Positions 44,296 through 54,590 of a DNA stretch of 64,000 bases are shown piece after piece (the stretch's first letter is position 1; every line of letters starts with the position of its first letter). The stretch lies in NCBI GenBank assembly GCA_940337035.1, contig OW679203.1, positions 73,733,061 through 73,797,060 of the forward strand, written 5' to 3'. The position numbers and the translations under genes are program-made. Source of the DNA: Agriotes lineatus (taxonomy: Eukaryota; Arthropoda; Insecta; Coleoptera; Elateridae). Below the pieces are notes generated by a model. That model had not been told where the DNA came from. It did no database searches and worked only from the letters and a program-made list of their open reading frames with translations.

Positions 44296-44430
44296 TATAC
44301 GATACACATGCGTAAAGCATCTTTGGTCACTCGCGGAACTTAAAACGCTTGCTTACTCGCGTTTTAACTCTGCCCCTCTCGTGAGTAAAGACTAGCTTTA
44401 CGCACTTGTATCGTAAACTACTATACTTAT
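44296..44430. repeat. Hairpin element
   Basis: TACGATACACATGCGTAAAG at the left pairs with CTTTACGCACTTGTATCGTA at the right. A second stem follows (GGTCACTCGCG with CTCGTGAGT), with AAAACGC and GCGTTTT near the loop. It resembles the GC-looped hairpins of the tyrosine-recombinase elements. Confidence 0.7.
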
Positions 44431-44499
44431 ATTATAAAAATCTTTGGGTTTTTTATTGAATCCATCTCCCCTCTGTGTAATAGTACACTTCAACAAAAC

Positions 44500-44856
44500 A
44501 AAAGTAAACTTCCTAATTTCCAATAATTTTATAAGTTAAGCAACTTTTCTACTATTTCCGACGGAATAACTAAATTTTACCCCTCCATATCTCCGAAACT
44601 ATTGGGCGCAGCAAAAGAATGTATATGAAAATTTTTGTTTGAAATTTAATGTACTTTAAAGTTTATACTGTACAATAAGCTCTAAACTGAAGTGTTCCCG
44701 AGATATTTGCAAAAAAAAAATAGAAAACATACTGTTTAACACCTCCCCACACCCCCTCAAAAACCCGACGCTCTAGCGGTGGAGACTTCTAACCGCATTT
44801 GCAGCAAAGGGTAGTGAACAACTTGTGATAGTCAGACATTAGTTTTTTTGGATTCC
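44500..44856 (-). repeat. Right arm of element B inverted repeat
   Basis: Inverted, diverged copy of 39426-39725 with small indels. Confidence 0.75.
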
Positions 44857-45420
44857 CTGGTTTGGAGCTAATTTGACTGTACTAATAGGGAAATAGTTAC
44901 GTATGTACGAGTATTCCTACCCCTCCTGTACTGTCAGTTTCTTTGCCTTTCCAGTAGAGTGAGTGCCCAAATGCAAGAATCACATATTTGGCCCATTTTC
45001 TCTTAATTTCGGAAGTTTCCAATTTTTCCCACTTTATCTTGTTTAGTTCGTACTCAAGTTCAGTTAATCTGTCTTCACTTTTTAATCTCTTTGCCTTGTA
45101 TGTCGCTATATGAAATTGGCAGCCTCAAGATACATACTTGAAAAGTTATATTTGCTAAAATTCCGTAGGGAAACTCTAAGAGCGTTCTTGAATAAGCATG
45201 CCTTTTTCAGTGCCGTGCTTTTATTTTCTGTATTAATATTGTCTGCTATTTTCGAATAGGAATATTTTCTGAAGCCTTTGTTCCTATAATCATTCCTTTA
45301 CTTCAATATTCACTAAATTATTTTCGATATATTCTTTTCGGAATTCGCCACTCGTGTGTAGGCTTGAGACATCAATTCTCTTTTAATAAAATTCCTTATG
45401 ACTGTAAGGTTGGAATGTTA
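44857..45420 (-). mobile_element. LINE, upstream part of the endonuclease (split by element B)
   Basis: The minus strand reads DVSSLHTSGEFRKEYIENNL in one frame near 45370-45300. It continues RLTELEYELNKIKWEKLETS, then IKRKWAKYVILAFGHSLYWK and GKETDSTGGVGILVHT, the N-terminal half of the LINE endonuclease. The next expected block (LKLN...IQVFAPITSHEDEDVE) is found at 39370, beyond element B. Confidence 0.7.
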
Positions 45421-46490
45421 TTACTTTATCGTGCAACAGCGAATATTAAGGAATTTTAAATCGTTCCATATAACACACCGATTCTTTCCAGCACTAATGG
45501 ATGGTACTCACTGCTAATAATTTAATTTTGCTCCATAGATATTGGCCAAATATATTTTTTACATGTCATTACTACGAGGAAAGGAAATATTTTAAGATCT
45601 CTATCTTGCGTGCGTTGAAAATCAACAGCGTGTTATTTGTTATTTCGCATCTTCTGGTACGTCAGTTTGGAAAATATCGTCCCAATTACTACAGAACTTT
45701 AGATTTTACATTTATTTTAGTAAAGTGTGTTGCGATAGTTTCTAGAAATTGAGAAAATAGAACAACAGGCAGTGGTTACATGCACATTCTGACAAAGCTT
45801 TTGACGAAAGTTGAGTCCATGGCCTGGACGTTGTCACCAAACAAACCAGCATGGTGTGAGGGTATTGCAACTCTCAGTCTTCAAAGACGTTCTAAAATTC
45901 TCACGGCGTTTAGCTTATCGATTTTCTTAAAAAAAGGCGTAACATCAGCTGTAAGTACTACTGCGACCTTCTAACTGCGAAAATGAATGCTCCTACAACA
46001 CGACAATGTGTCTTCGCACACATGAGTTACAACATCAAGAGCGGCTGGAATGAGCCTCAAAATCTTTGCGTGCACCTTCGTGGAACTTATTTTAGGGACG
46101 ATACAAGTTTAGAAACTACTAATTCTTGATTTCCGTTGACAGTTTCAATCATTTCGTCAATTTTCCAATTGCTCCTGCACATTTACTTGTGTCTAAGCCT
46201 CTAAGCCATGCCTCAGACTAATTAACTATAAACTTGAACATGCATTTAATATCAGGAACCTGCATGGGTGATGTACTTACACGTTCATATGCACGCTAAT
46301 TATGTAGTTGCCAATTCATGTTTGCGTCCAGGGATTAATCCTGGAGCTTACTTGTATTAACTCGCACATACGTAGTAGAGACCTACATAATGGAAACAAG
46401 CCAGGATTTCAAGAAGTGTAAAGAAAGAGCTAAAGGCCAAGCAAGATGTTGGAAAGGCGCAGAAAGGGTGGCGACACCGACGGTTCAATT
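45421..46490. other. No gene seen
   Basis: Several short open frames without recognisable domains. An antisense stretch at 45780-45974 has a weak retroelement flavour only. Confidence 0.4.
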
Positions 46491-46498
46491 GCCTAAGT

Positions 46499-47055
46499 CA
46501 GGGGTGGCGAACCATTGGCACGCGTGCCATTGATGGCACGCCACAAAGTAATTTGGGCACGGCAGTAATTAAGGAATTTAGGTACCTAATCGAAACAATT
46601 TATATTTAACAATGGATTGAACATGAAGCTTCAAGGCGCAAATAAAACGATTATTGTTATGATAGATCTCATTCATGCTTTCGAAGCTAAACTGCAAGTT
46701 TTCAGCAACGATATTGTTACCAAAAACTACAAGTATTTCCCAGACTTAAAAAAAATCTCCAGAGATTTGGATTTACATGAAAAACCAGACCAAGCCAAAG
46801 TCACTGAAGAGTTTAATTCGGCAATTAATTTTTCAATCACAGAATTTTCAACGAGATTTTCTCAGTTCAAAGAATTATCGGAAATACTGAAATTTATTAC
46901 CTATATATCCTGATGTAACTTCAGTTGATAGTATTTAGTTTTATTTTTTCCCCATTAATGACTAAGTCAAGATTGTTTGATGGCACGTCATGGCCTCATT
47001 AAACATTACTTGAGAAAAAAATGGCACGTAGATGAATAAAGGTTCGCCACCCCTG
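46499..47055 (+). mobile_element. Internally deleted hAT transposon with exact 8-bp duplication
   Basis: The termini CAGGGGTGGCGAACC and GGTTCGCCACCCCTG are a perfect 15-bp inverted repeat. The octamer GCCTAAGT is duplicated at 46491-46498 and 47056-47063. The interior keeps part of a ZBED-type hAT transposase. The perfect ends and duplication suggest a fairly recent insertion. Confidence 0.95.
46617..46913 (+). pseudogene. hAT (ZBED/GTF2IRD2-like) transposase fragment
   Basis: A 98-codon open segment, MNMKLQGANKTIIVMIDLIH, then AFEAKLQVFSNDIVTKNYKY, FPDLKKI and EFSTRFSQFKELSEILKF. This is the helical insertion region of hAT transposases of the ZBED5/GTF2IRD2 type, found between the catalytic Asp residues and the C-terminal dimerisation domain. 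Both the BED finger and the C-terminus are absent. Confidence 0.75.
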
Positions 47056-47063
47056 GCCTAAGT

Positions 47064-48200
47064 GTTCTACCACGATAAATTTATAAATATCAAGCGAAAC
47101 CCTTGGCAACGTAAAATGACTTTTGGAGAAATGCAATTTCGTTCATCGAATCGAATCCCGCGCCGCATTTACAAGTCAAAACGCCGATAAATTCAGAAAC
47201 CGCAAACTAAGAATTCAGATTCAGGCGTGGCTGCAATTTTTCATTGATAACATTTGTATTCGTGGCCGCTGCGAAGTGTTTCCTGAACTAAACATATCGT
47301 GTCGTCTCTTGTTCACGTTATTTGTCAGTGTATGAAGTTTTTCAAATTGAAACACACGACAATATTTTTCAAACTTTAGAAATCCGCGGGGGATCCTCGC
47401 CGTAAAACTTATTGAAGTAACTGGAGACTTTTCATGTCTGCAATCAACCTCAGTATCATCAAGATGTGTTCAATCTGCAAGGTATTATACAAAAGCTTCA
47501 GGGCTCTCGGCTGTCGTTAGTTGCTTTCTGTGTTATTCGATGTTTGCACGCTATATATTACAGATATTATATGTAGCACATTAGGCTGACATTTATTTAA
47601 TTTAAGCAAATTGACTGCTGCAACAGACAGTGAGCCAGTTTATCTCCTGTAATTTGCCAGCCGGTATAATTAATGGCCTGTATGGAGCAACTGGAAATTT
47701 GCAGATTTACGGTTTTAGTTGGCTGCAGCAAGTCGAAGCGAGGATCGGGAATTTCTCTAAACTTGTATAGTTTAGTCTTTAACGAATCGGAAACAAGTAA
47801 ACGTTTGTATTGTAGAGAGTTTGGGTTAATATACCTTGACATATGGCCATCAGCGCTTCTTTATATAAAATTCCTAAAGACCGGCCCATTTTAAAATTTT
47901 TCCCGTATGTCAACAAACACGCCTCGATACCACGACGTGATTTACAAATTGCCAATAAAATGCACTCAAATTGCTAGTAATTAGAGCAAACCGCAAAATT
48001 CGGCATTTAAAATAGACGACGATGTTTATTTTTGGCCGGCGAAAATTGCTGCAATAAAGACAAAACTGCGTATATCTCTAGAGCAAACATGAACAAGGAA
48101 CCCCAAAAAGCAGGTAGCGGGAAACGACGGATGGCCTGTCTAATGCCTCGAACAAGGACAAATCGCAGCAAGGATTAAAAACATATCAAAATCCAGTTTT
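47064..48200. other. No gene seen
   Basis: Mixed composition, short unsupported open frames. Confidence 0.4.
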
Positions 48201-49437
48201 GCACCTTAAGCGACGTCACCCGCCACCGTGGACACGCGCACTTGACCATGAAGCAAACAAATGGGGCATGTGCGAGAGAACACACATATGAAAGTAGAGC
48301 GACGCCGGATCCCACGAACGACGCCGAGTTTGGTGTCAAAATACGCAGCGAAAAGAGAGCCAACGCGACTCCTGGGCCGTCCATAAAAGAGTTACAGAAA
48401 ATATCAAAAAATTTGATAACAAAAATGCAAAGCTCTCCCACTTTCAACCAATAGGAGCAGTGGTACGGAGAAACAAAGCGAAGAGCTCCTAAAAACAGAG
48501 AATTTGAGATTCAATCAGGACCAGAATCTTAAACCATCAACCTTCAGCCCGCCTGCAATCACCAATCATCCAGAAGCCGGAGCTGGAACCATCAACGTTC
48601 AGCCCGCCTGCGATCGCCAACTTCCAGTCAACGCTTCAAGCTTTCGAGCTCGCACCTTCCATGTGCGGCCCTGAGCTCCAACCTTAAACCCCTCAAGCTT
48701 TCAAGCTCGCACCCCTCTAAGCCAGGACTGGGTCGAACCATCGCGATCCGCCTAGCCAGTCAGCCGATGTCCACAGCAACGCGCCTGGAAGCGTGTCCGC
48801 GTGACCACGTCTGCGAAAAGATCCGCTCCACGAAAATACTTCGCCTTGGCACCAGAGCTCAGGTTCTAGAAGATCTGGTACGTCCCCTTCTCCAACGAGA
48901 ATCAACCTGGCTTCGCATCACGACGCCCCATGCCCCAGGTCTGCTCCAGCTGCTTGCAACCGGAGTGTGTTTCCCTCAGCGTTAACCTGCACGGTATCAA
49001 GACGCCCCAATTGGAGTGTGTTCTCCTCAGCGATCACCTGCACGGCCCCTAGATGCCCCAAGCTCCCGGTCTGCTCCAGCTGCTTGTACCCGGAGTGTGT
49101 CTCCCTCAGCGGTCCTCTACACGGCCTCAAGACGCCCCAAGCTGCAGGTCTGCTCCAGCTGCTTGCGAACAGAGCGGGTCTCTGCCAGCTTCGGCCCCAA
49201 GGCGTCCCCGATTAAATTTTTAACAATATTAATCTTAGGCTTTATACCATTTAGAGTTATTTTTTGTAAACATTAAACCTGTAAATAATCGTATTAAACG
49301 TAGAATAAAAAAACACGAATTAAGCAATCGCCAGTTTTTTAACAAGAGCTCCACCTCTACCACTCTTCGTCTACGCTCTCTATCGCTGAGCTAAACGGAA
49401 TGAAAACACCATTATTGACACCGGTCACGCCGTTACA
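48201..49437 (+). mobile_element. LTR-like GC-rich block (possible solo LTR)
   Basis: A GC-rich block whose right part has a TATA-like CCATAAAAGAG at about 48380 and a tandem-repeat zone. An AT-rich segment follows with AATAAA at about 49303, and the block ends ...CACGCCGTTACA, a CA-type LTR end. No gag or pol follows. The 5' end and a target duplication were not found, so solo LTR is only a suggestion. Confidence 0.4.
48925..49200 (+). repeat. Degenerate tandem repeat, three units or partial units
   Basis: CAGGTCTGCTCCAGCTGCTT (or CCGGTCTGCTCCAGCTGCTT) recurs at about 48938, 49066 and 49145. Each is followed by a ...GGAGTGTGT.TCCCTCAGCG segment and a CTGCACGGC..CAAGACGCCCC segment. The units are about 80-130 bp long, with internal gaps. 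Confidence 0.75.
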
Positions 49438-49605
49438 CCTACGAGGTCTTCGCCGTTTTTGTCAAGGTAAATCAATAAATGACTGTAATATTTGACTACG
49501 TATGTCAAAAATAGTTGTCAAAATGTGTCTCCAATTTATAAGGTCTCTAAGAAAAAAGAGAGAACAGAAATAAATGGCAGAAAATTAAATAACTAACATG
49601 GCACA

Positions 49606-50460
49606 CACATTTGTGAAGCTAGACGCACCAAGCAATTAAGCATATCGTCTCCGGCCCTCCGTACCTTTCGGTCTCTCAGGCGGGACGCTACCGATGCCGC
49701 AGGTCCGGCACCGGTCCGGGTGAGGCCTATCCAACCTCTGACGACTTGTTGGGTCGCCACCCGTTAGCTCCCGCCGAAACGGAAGCCCCTTTCCCAGCAT
49801 GTTGGGTACCATTGCCACTACGAGTCCATCTTCAACTGGTCAACCACGCTCGCGGTACCCGACACCGAGGTGCCGAGTATCCCGATGGGCGGGGCTTGGT
49901 GCTGACCGCCCGTAGTACCCATGTGAACGTTTGATGGGTCACCGTTCGAGAGCAAGCCCTCTACCGCACATTTCTCTGTGCAGCGGCTAGCATTGCCGCC
50001 GTACCGCCGCACCCGTCCTTCGGACATCCATACCCACCGTTGCGGTGCCTTGCGGCTCGCAGTTGTGGGATTGGGTAGCCTCCGGAAGTTTCTTTAAGGG
50101 TTGACGACCGTGCGGTCTGCTTCGGAATAGGAATCTCGTCTTAGATAACAGTCCCAGGAAGAACTCCCGGGACACCACACATCATTGACCGCTTCCTAGA
50201 CTCATCTCGGCGTGGGGTACCCCCTTGCCATCATCGGTAAGCCCCGCGTTTCCCCTTGCTCACGTGCGCTCAGTGCGTAACTCCACGATGAGCATCTCCC
50301 CAGGGCAAGTCCGGAGAAATCCGGAGAGAGAGGCTCGTCACATCTCCTTGTTGGGCCCAGCATTTCTGCCGTGCCGTAACGTAGCTCCGCTGAAGGCCCA
50401 GTATTTCTGCCGTGCCGTAGCATATCACCTTGCGCGGCTGGGCATTTCTGCCTTGCCGCG
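49606..50460 (-). mobile_element. 855-bp GC-rich retroelement with 14-bp target duplication
   Basis: ACTAACATGGCACA is found at 49592-49605 and again at 50461-50474. The enclosed sequence is strongly GC-rich against AT-rich flanks. A 14-bp duplication is typical of LINE/SINE-type target-primed insertion. The minus orientation is favoured because three copies of a repeat of about 41 bp lie at the right end, where a 5' UTR would be. No long reading frame with a known domain. Confidence 0.65.
50354..50460 (-). repeat. 41-bp repeat, about 2.5 copies
   Basis: The units begin GGCCCAGCATTTCTGCCGTG at 50354, GGCCCAGTATTTCTGCCGTG at 50395 and GGCTGGGCATTTCTGCCTTG near 50435. Confidence 0.8.
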
Positions 50461-50485
50461 ACTAACATGGCACATTTTACATACG

Positions 50486-50760
50486 AGGGCTATCCGAAAA
50501 TCTACCGCCGGCTGGTTGCCATCGCGACTTGGCGCATGTGCACTTAGCCTTTGACTCTCCGAGCACGCTTTGGGAATAGTGCTGTTTTCAGAGTGAGCAA
50601 AGAAGTATAGCTATAACCACCAACGCTGCCGACAAATGTAAAGTTCGCGCTGTCATTAGTTTTTCTAAGTCGAAGGGCACAATGAGACTGAAATTGTGTA
50701 GTGTGCAAAGCGTAAAAAATCAAATCAGAGACAGTTTTTTGGCGGTTAAGTTAATATTGT
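50486..50760 (+). mobile_element. Mariner-type transposon 5' fragment
   Basis: Begins with the terminal-repeat-like TACGAGGGCTATCCGAAAAT. About 150 bp later it encodes a decayed transposase N-terminus (pieces RAVI.F...EGHNETEIV), the first helix-turn-helix of mariner-type enzymes. Truncated after about 270 bp. Confidence 0.55.
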
Positions 50761-52698
50761 TGAACACACAGATGTCGGGTAAAAATGGCTATCCAATTTA
50801 TGACCTAGTTATAACAATAGATTATTTCACATTGTCCCCTTAACAGCACAAATAATGCTGATTTTTCATGGTTGTATAAACAACTTGGTTATTATTTGAG
50901 TACATACTTTCAGCTAATATTTTCAGTTTTTTAAGAATCCAGGTCAACTTCTGGTTCATTTCAACAGCGACTTTTGCTAACTACGACTTGTAACGGGCTA
51001 ATTCGTGTCCCCTTGGTATTTGATAATCACCTAGCTAGATCTAAGCCGAACTGTATTTCTTACATTGTAATATTTAGATTAAGACTATTTATGTATTTAA
51101 AACATACAACAAGGGAGATTGTGTTGACCTGCGTTAAGAGCAGTCGACGTCTCGTTAGTGTTGAGCCGAAATAAAGCCTCGAGAGCAGGTAATCACCTTG
51201 GGATCAACACCAAGGTACCGATAATTTTTCATAGCCAAAAGCCGCTATTCTAGCTTCATAGGAGCAGTCGATTTGATTAGTTTACGAGATAATTTAAACC
51301 AACTATAACGCAAAGTTAGTTCCTATAATGACATTTTACTAGTGGATGTACGGCCCAGGAAGAATGAAGAAAATCAAAGCCGCAATAATGAGTCATCTGC
51401 TTATGCGACAAATTGTGCAATAGCCTCAACGGGGAATTACGCGCCCAAAAGCGACTAACGCATACTTGCTGAATCAGCACGTCCGTACAAAGCGCTTGCA
51501 TACTCTTTTTGACACATCCGCAGCTGATTTCAAGCGGGTGAAGAGAGGGCCGTATCGAGTGGAATGTGTGGGCGAGAATAGGCCTCGTTTGCATGATTTG
51601 TTTTTGGACTTAGCGTTGCGCATTGACAGTCACGCATTCATTTAAGGTGTATCTTAGAAGATAGTTTCAGTATTAAGCTCGTGGGCATTTTTTGGCTAGT
51701 GCTGATAGCATATGACATTTCTATATTACTATTATGTATTCTTTTTATGTATTTTCATGCATGTATGTTCTTCAAAGTATATGCATTTTTATGTAAACCG
51801 TTTGTTTCTTTTTCTGGTAAGACTTGTATGTATGATTACAGAATTATAAGGGATCGCAAGCAGGCCGGAACGAGTAATACTGACATTTCTCTTAGCTGCG
51901 CTGAGGTAAGATCGGATCTTGTGCTTTTACGACTGAGCTAACTAGCAAATAAAGGACATTTCAAATTCATAGTAAAGTAGAGTACAAGGCACGGGAAAAG
52001 CCGCATTACAGACTGGTAGTAAAATCGCTATTGAACTAGTCGGCAATGAAAGGGAGCAAAATAATTTATAAAAACATGGCTCCGAAGAACACGTCGCATT
52101 ACAGGTCTTGTATAAAAGTTTTATTTTTAGTACGGTAATGCTCATTTTCCGATGTATACGTATCTCAGGAATGGTATTTTAAAAACTTCGATATTTTTCT
52201 GTTATAGCGTGTATCATGTAGAAAAAGTATTCAGTTTCTTTGGTATTGCTTTATAGCTGTTTAAGTATACGCTGAGAGTAGGTGACATAGGGCACCATTG
52301 ATTGTTATCTCTGCTGTTTTATGGTGACGGGTCTTGTATGATTATTCCATTAGGTATGCGGAATATAAGCTACCTTGGACTTTTAACGTACAAATATATA
52401 ATAATTCTTGTTAGCCAGCAACGTATGCACCATCAGACAAACCAGTAATAACTATGCTTTATTTCCCAGTAAGTGCATTCATTCTGAACTAAATTTGTAT
52501 CTATATTTGGTTCACGATATGCATATTTCGGTGTGTAAAATAATACAGTAAGTATCTCTGTGTACAGATATTATAACTAAATACCACCAGATATGCTACC
52601 TATTATTCTACCATAATCTCTACTAACTATTCCTACTAGGAATGCGGCGGGAAATCTCTTTATTTACGCTATTATGTAAACACTACACAAATACTCAC
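50761..52698. other. Spacer; presumed ABCA intron, no gene seen
   Basis: No exon or TE domain recognised. If the ABCA exons belong to a whole gene, this is intron. Confidence 0.4.
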
Positions 52699-52900
52699 CC
52701 TAATTTTGGCAAAATCCAGAAGGGATTGCAGAGCAACGAAACCAGAATAGTAATATTCGTTGACAGGACATATTCCTCTGTTTTCCTTCGATAAAACTGC
52801 CGACCAATGGCCATAGGACTGCCTACATAAGGCCGGGGAACCGTATAATACAGTCGTAGACGGCGTTTCAGAGTGTGATGGATTTGTGCGTATTTCGTAC
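52699..52900 (-). CDS. ABC transporter subfamily A, exon before membrane helix 2
   Basis: 202 nt between an acceptor CTTCCAG (ending 52901) and a donor GTGAGTAT (starting 52698). The first base completes the Lys codon split with the upstream exon. The frame reads YEIRTNPSHSETPSTTVLYG, SPALCRQSYGHWSAVL, then CPVNEYYYSGFVALQSLLDF and AKIR. This is the conserved end of the first extracellular domain of ABCA proteins (IRTNP..., PVNQYYYSGFLALQ.LLDYAKI), which directly precedes the second transmembrane helix. ABCA transporters move lipids across membranes. The exon ends in phase 0. The next exons (membrane helices and first nucleotide-binding domain) were not found to the left. Confidence 0.9.
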
Positions 52901-53232
52901 CTGGAAGGAAACGATTTATTTATTCCGGCTCGCCTACCCTTTAGTTGTTGTTTCCTAACTTGGAGAGGAATATATTTTTTCCTACGACACTATGAGAAAG
53001 CTTTCTGCTTTGCACAGTTAAAGGGTCTAGCAAACTGAAAGTTTAATTCGTATATATAAAATGTTATAATGCATACTTTGCAATTAACGTTTAATAATTG
53101 ACACTCGTTGAAGAAAATGAGTAATTTTTGGTTATGCAGGAAAATTGAAGGACTCGTGTGATTTCTGCACTCAGATGATTTTTCGTGAGCCAAATTTCCA
53201 CGTTTACTTATGTAAAGTTACGTAATACTTAC

Positions 53233-53408
53233 TTAAACGATTCGTTTAAAAGATTAGAGCCATTGAAAATTACTGCTAACGGAATTGCCTTCGGTTCCAA
53301 CCAGTAAGCTGTGAGTAGATCCTCCCTTGAAGAAAAGTACGCCCACGACAGCTCCGGCTCCAAGTTCATCGCCCTCCATAGCTCGTTCACGTTGTTGTTT
53401 ATAAAATC
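53233..53408 (-). CDS. ABC transporter subfamily A, extracellular-domain exon
   Basis: 176 nt. The acceptor TTTTTTCAG ends at 53409 and the donor GTAAGTATT starts at 53232. The frame from the first base reads DFINNNVNELWRAMNLEPEL, SWAYFSSREDLLTAYWLEPK and AIPLAVIFNGSNLLNESF, then AA of a Lys codon. It matches the part of the ABCA first extracellular domain where a ...LAAVIF... segment leads to the IR(T)NP block. Both the reading frame and the phase (2) fit the next exon at 52900 across a 332-bp intron. Upstream exons with the first membrane helix should lie at higher coordinates; I could not identify them in the remaining 10.6 kb. Confidence 0.85.
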
Positions 53409-53409
53409 C

Positions 53410-54255
53410 TGAAAAAATAATTGGCGTAAGCGAGTGATTTAAAAAGTAATAAAAAACAAATTTGCTACGTCATTTAACTGGGAATCGTTCCAAAAGGTGG
53501 AAGCTATACATCAATCGAACAATTGTTTGGCAATTGTGAGAGAACCCTTTTCTGTGGGTACGGTCGTTTCAAGGAAACAATTTCCCGAAATACTAGGTGG
53601 TAAATATGTAATGAGTATTGAATTTTGTCCACTGCTGCATAAAAAGCAAAAGTAGGAAATTGGGGAAGCTTCTATAGAATAGTAGGAAGGCACGTATTTC
53701 TAGAATATTTCATAATGATTACTTTCGAATGATATCGTTACATCCCTCTCGTCGCACGATGGTGAGCTCGTACACAAAACTGACTTGATCTTAACTAACC
53801 TATAACATCTGCGGGTCCTAGCGGTTAAATTGGGAGATGACACTATTACAGTGCAAGTGTTATCCACAATCCACATTGTGCGATTACTATTTCGTATTGT
53901 ATACTAAAACAAACTAATTTATAAATGTCATTAATGGCTAAGTAGAAAATTGTTTCAAACAAATACACTCAACAAAAAAAAAATCAAACGAACTCTGAAA
54001 GATATGCCATCCAGACTCGTTTTATTTAAAGCAACCCCTATTCACCTTCGATTCAAAAAAACAAACAACGACAAGTAGTCACTAAGTCAAAGTAATCGCG
54101 GTCTAAGTAATATTACAATACACTCACTAAACTCTAGATGAACAATGCAGTCGGCTTTCGCGCCTTCGAGAATTCGAATGACAAAACGATGTCAGTAATA
54201 ATAAACTTTTTAACGATTTCCGTCAAGGAAACTGAAATATACGAAAAAACTGCCC
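53410..54255. other. No gene seen
   Basis: AT-rich, presumed ABCA intron. ACACTCAACAAAAAAAAAAT at about 53966 resembles a Tc1-type terminus and may be the end of the Tc1 remnant at 55.4 kb. Confidence 0.4.
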
Positions 54256-54259
54256 ATTA

Positions 54260-54590
54260 CTAGTGTAACACGTTTACTAAACAAAGACAAACGCCCAATT
54301 CCAGTCTTTGTGGTCCTATCGCCAGCGAATTAATCGGTCTATGATATATACAAAATAGAAGCACTTTTTCATGCGAAGGAAAACAAGTAATGTTGCTATG
54401 TGCCACAAATGTCAACGGCATGGTCATTCAAAGAATTATTGTATGTTAAACGAAGATGTCTCAAGTGCTTGAAAGACCATTCACACACTTGCAAAAATTT
54501 GAAGTACCAGCCTATTGTGTAAATTGTGGCCGGAACATTCAAGATTTGGTTACTACATTAAAATCTGTTTATTTTTATGTAAAAAAAGCT
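54260..54590 (+). pseudogene. Jockey-type LINE ORF1 (gag-like Zn-knuckle) remnant
   Basis: Pieces read RPIPVFVVLSPAN, then IYKIEALFHAKENK, CHKCQRHGHSKNYC, KRRCLKCLKDHSHTCKN and CVNCGGNIQDL. This is the Pre-C2HC domain followed by three CCHC-type knuckles typical of Jockey-clade ORF1 proteins, which package the LINE RNA. Frameshifts separate the knuckles. No RT follows. Confidence 0.75.

Larger units (their letters stand above)
39426..44856. mobile_element. Element B: long inverted repeats around a nuclease-like/CXC gene
   Basis: The left arm (39426-39725) and right arm (44500-44856) are inverted copies: GTCTGACTGTCACAAGTTGT on the left and ACAACTTGTGATAGTCAGAC on the right, then matching CACCGC../..GCGGTGG and TTTTGGAGATATGGA with TCCATATCTCCGAAA. 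The interior carries a decayed gene in plus orientation: nuclease-like part at 39.76-40.9 kb and CXC tail at 43.6-43.8 kb. It also holds later insertions. The element interrupts a LINE endonuclease. The superfamily is not identified. Confidence 0.7.
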
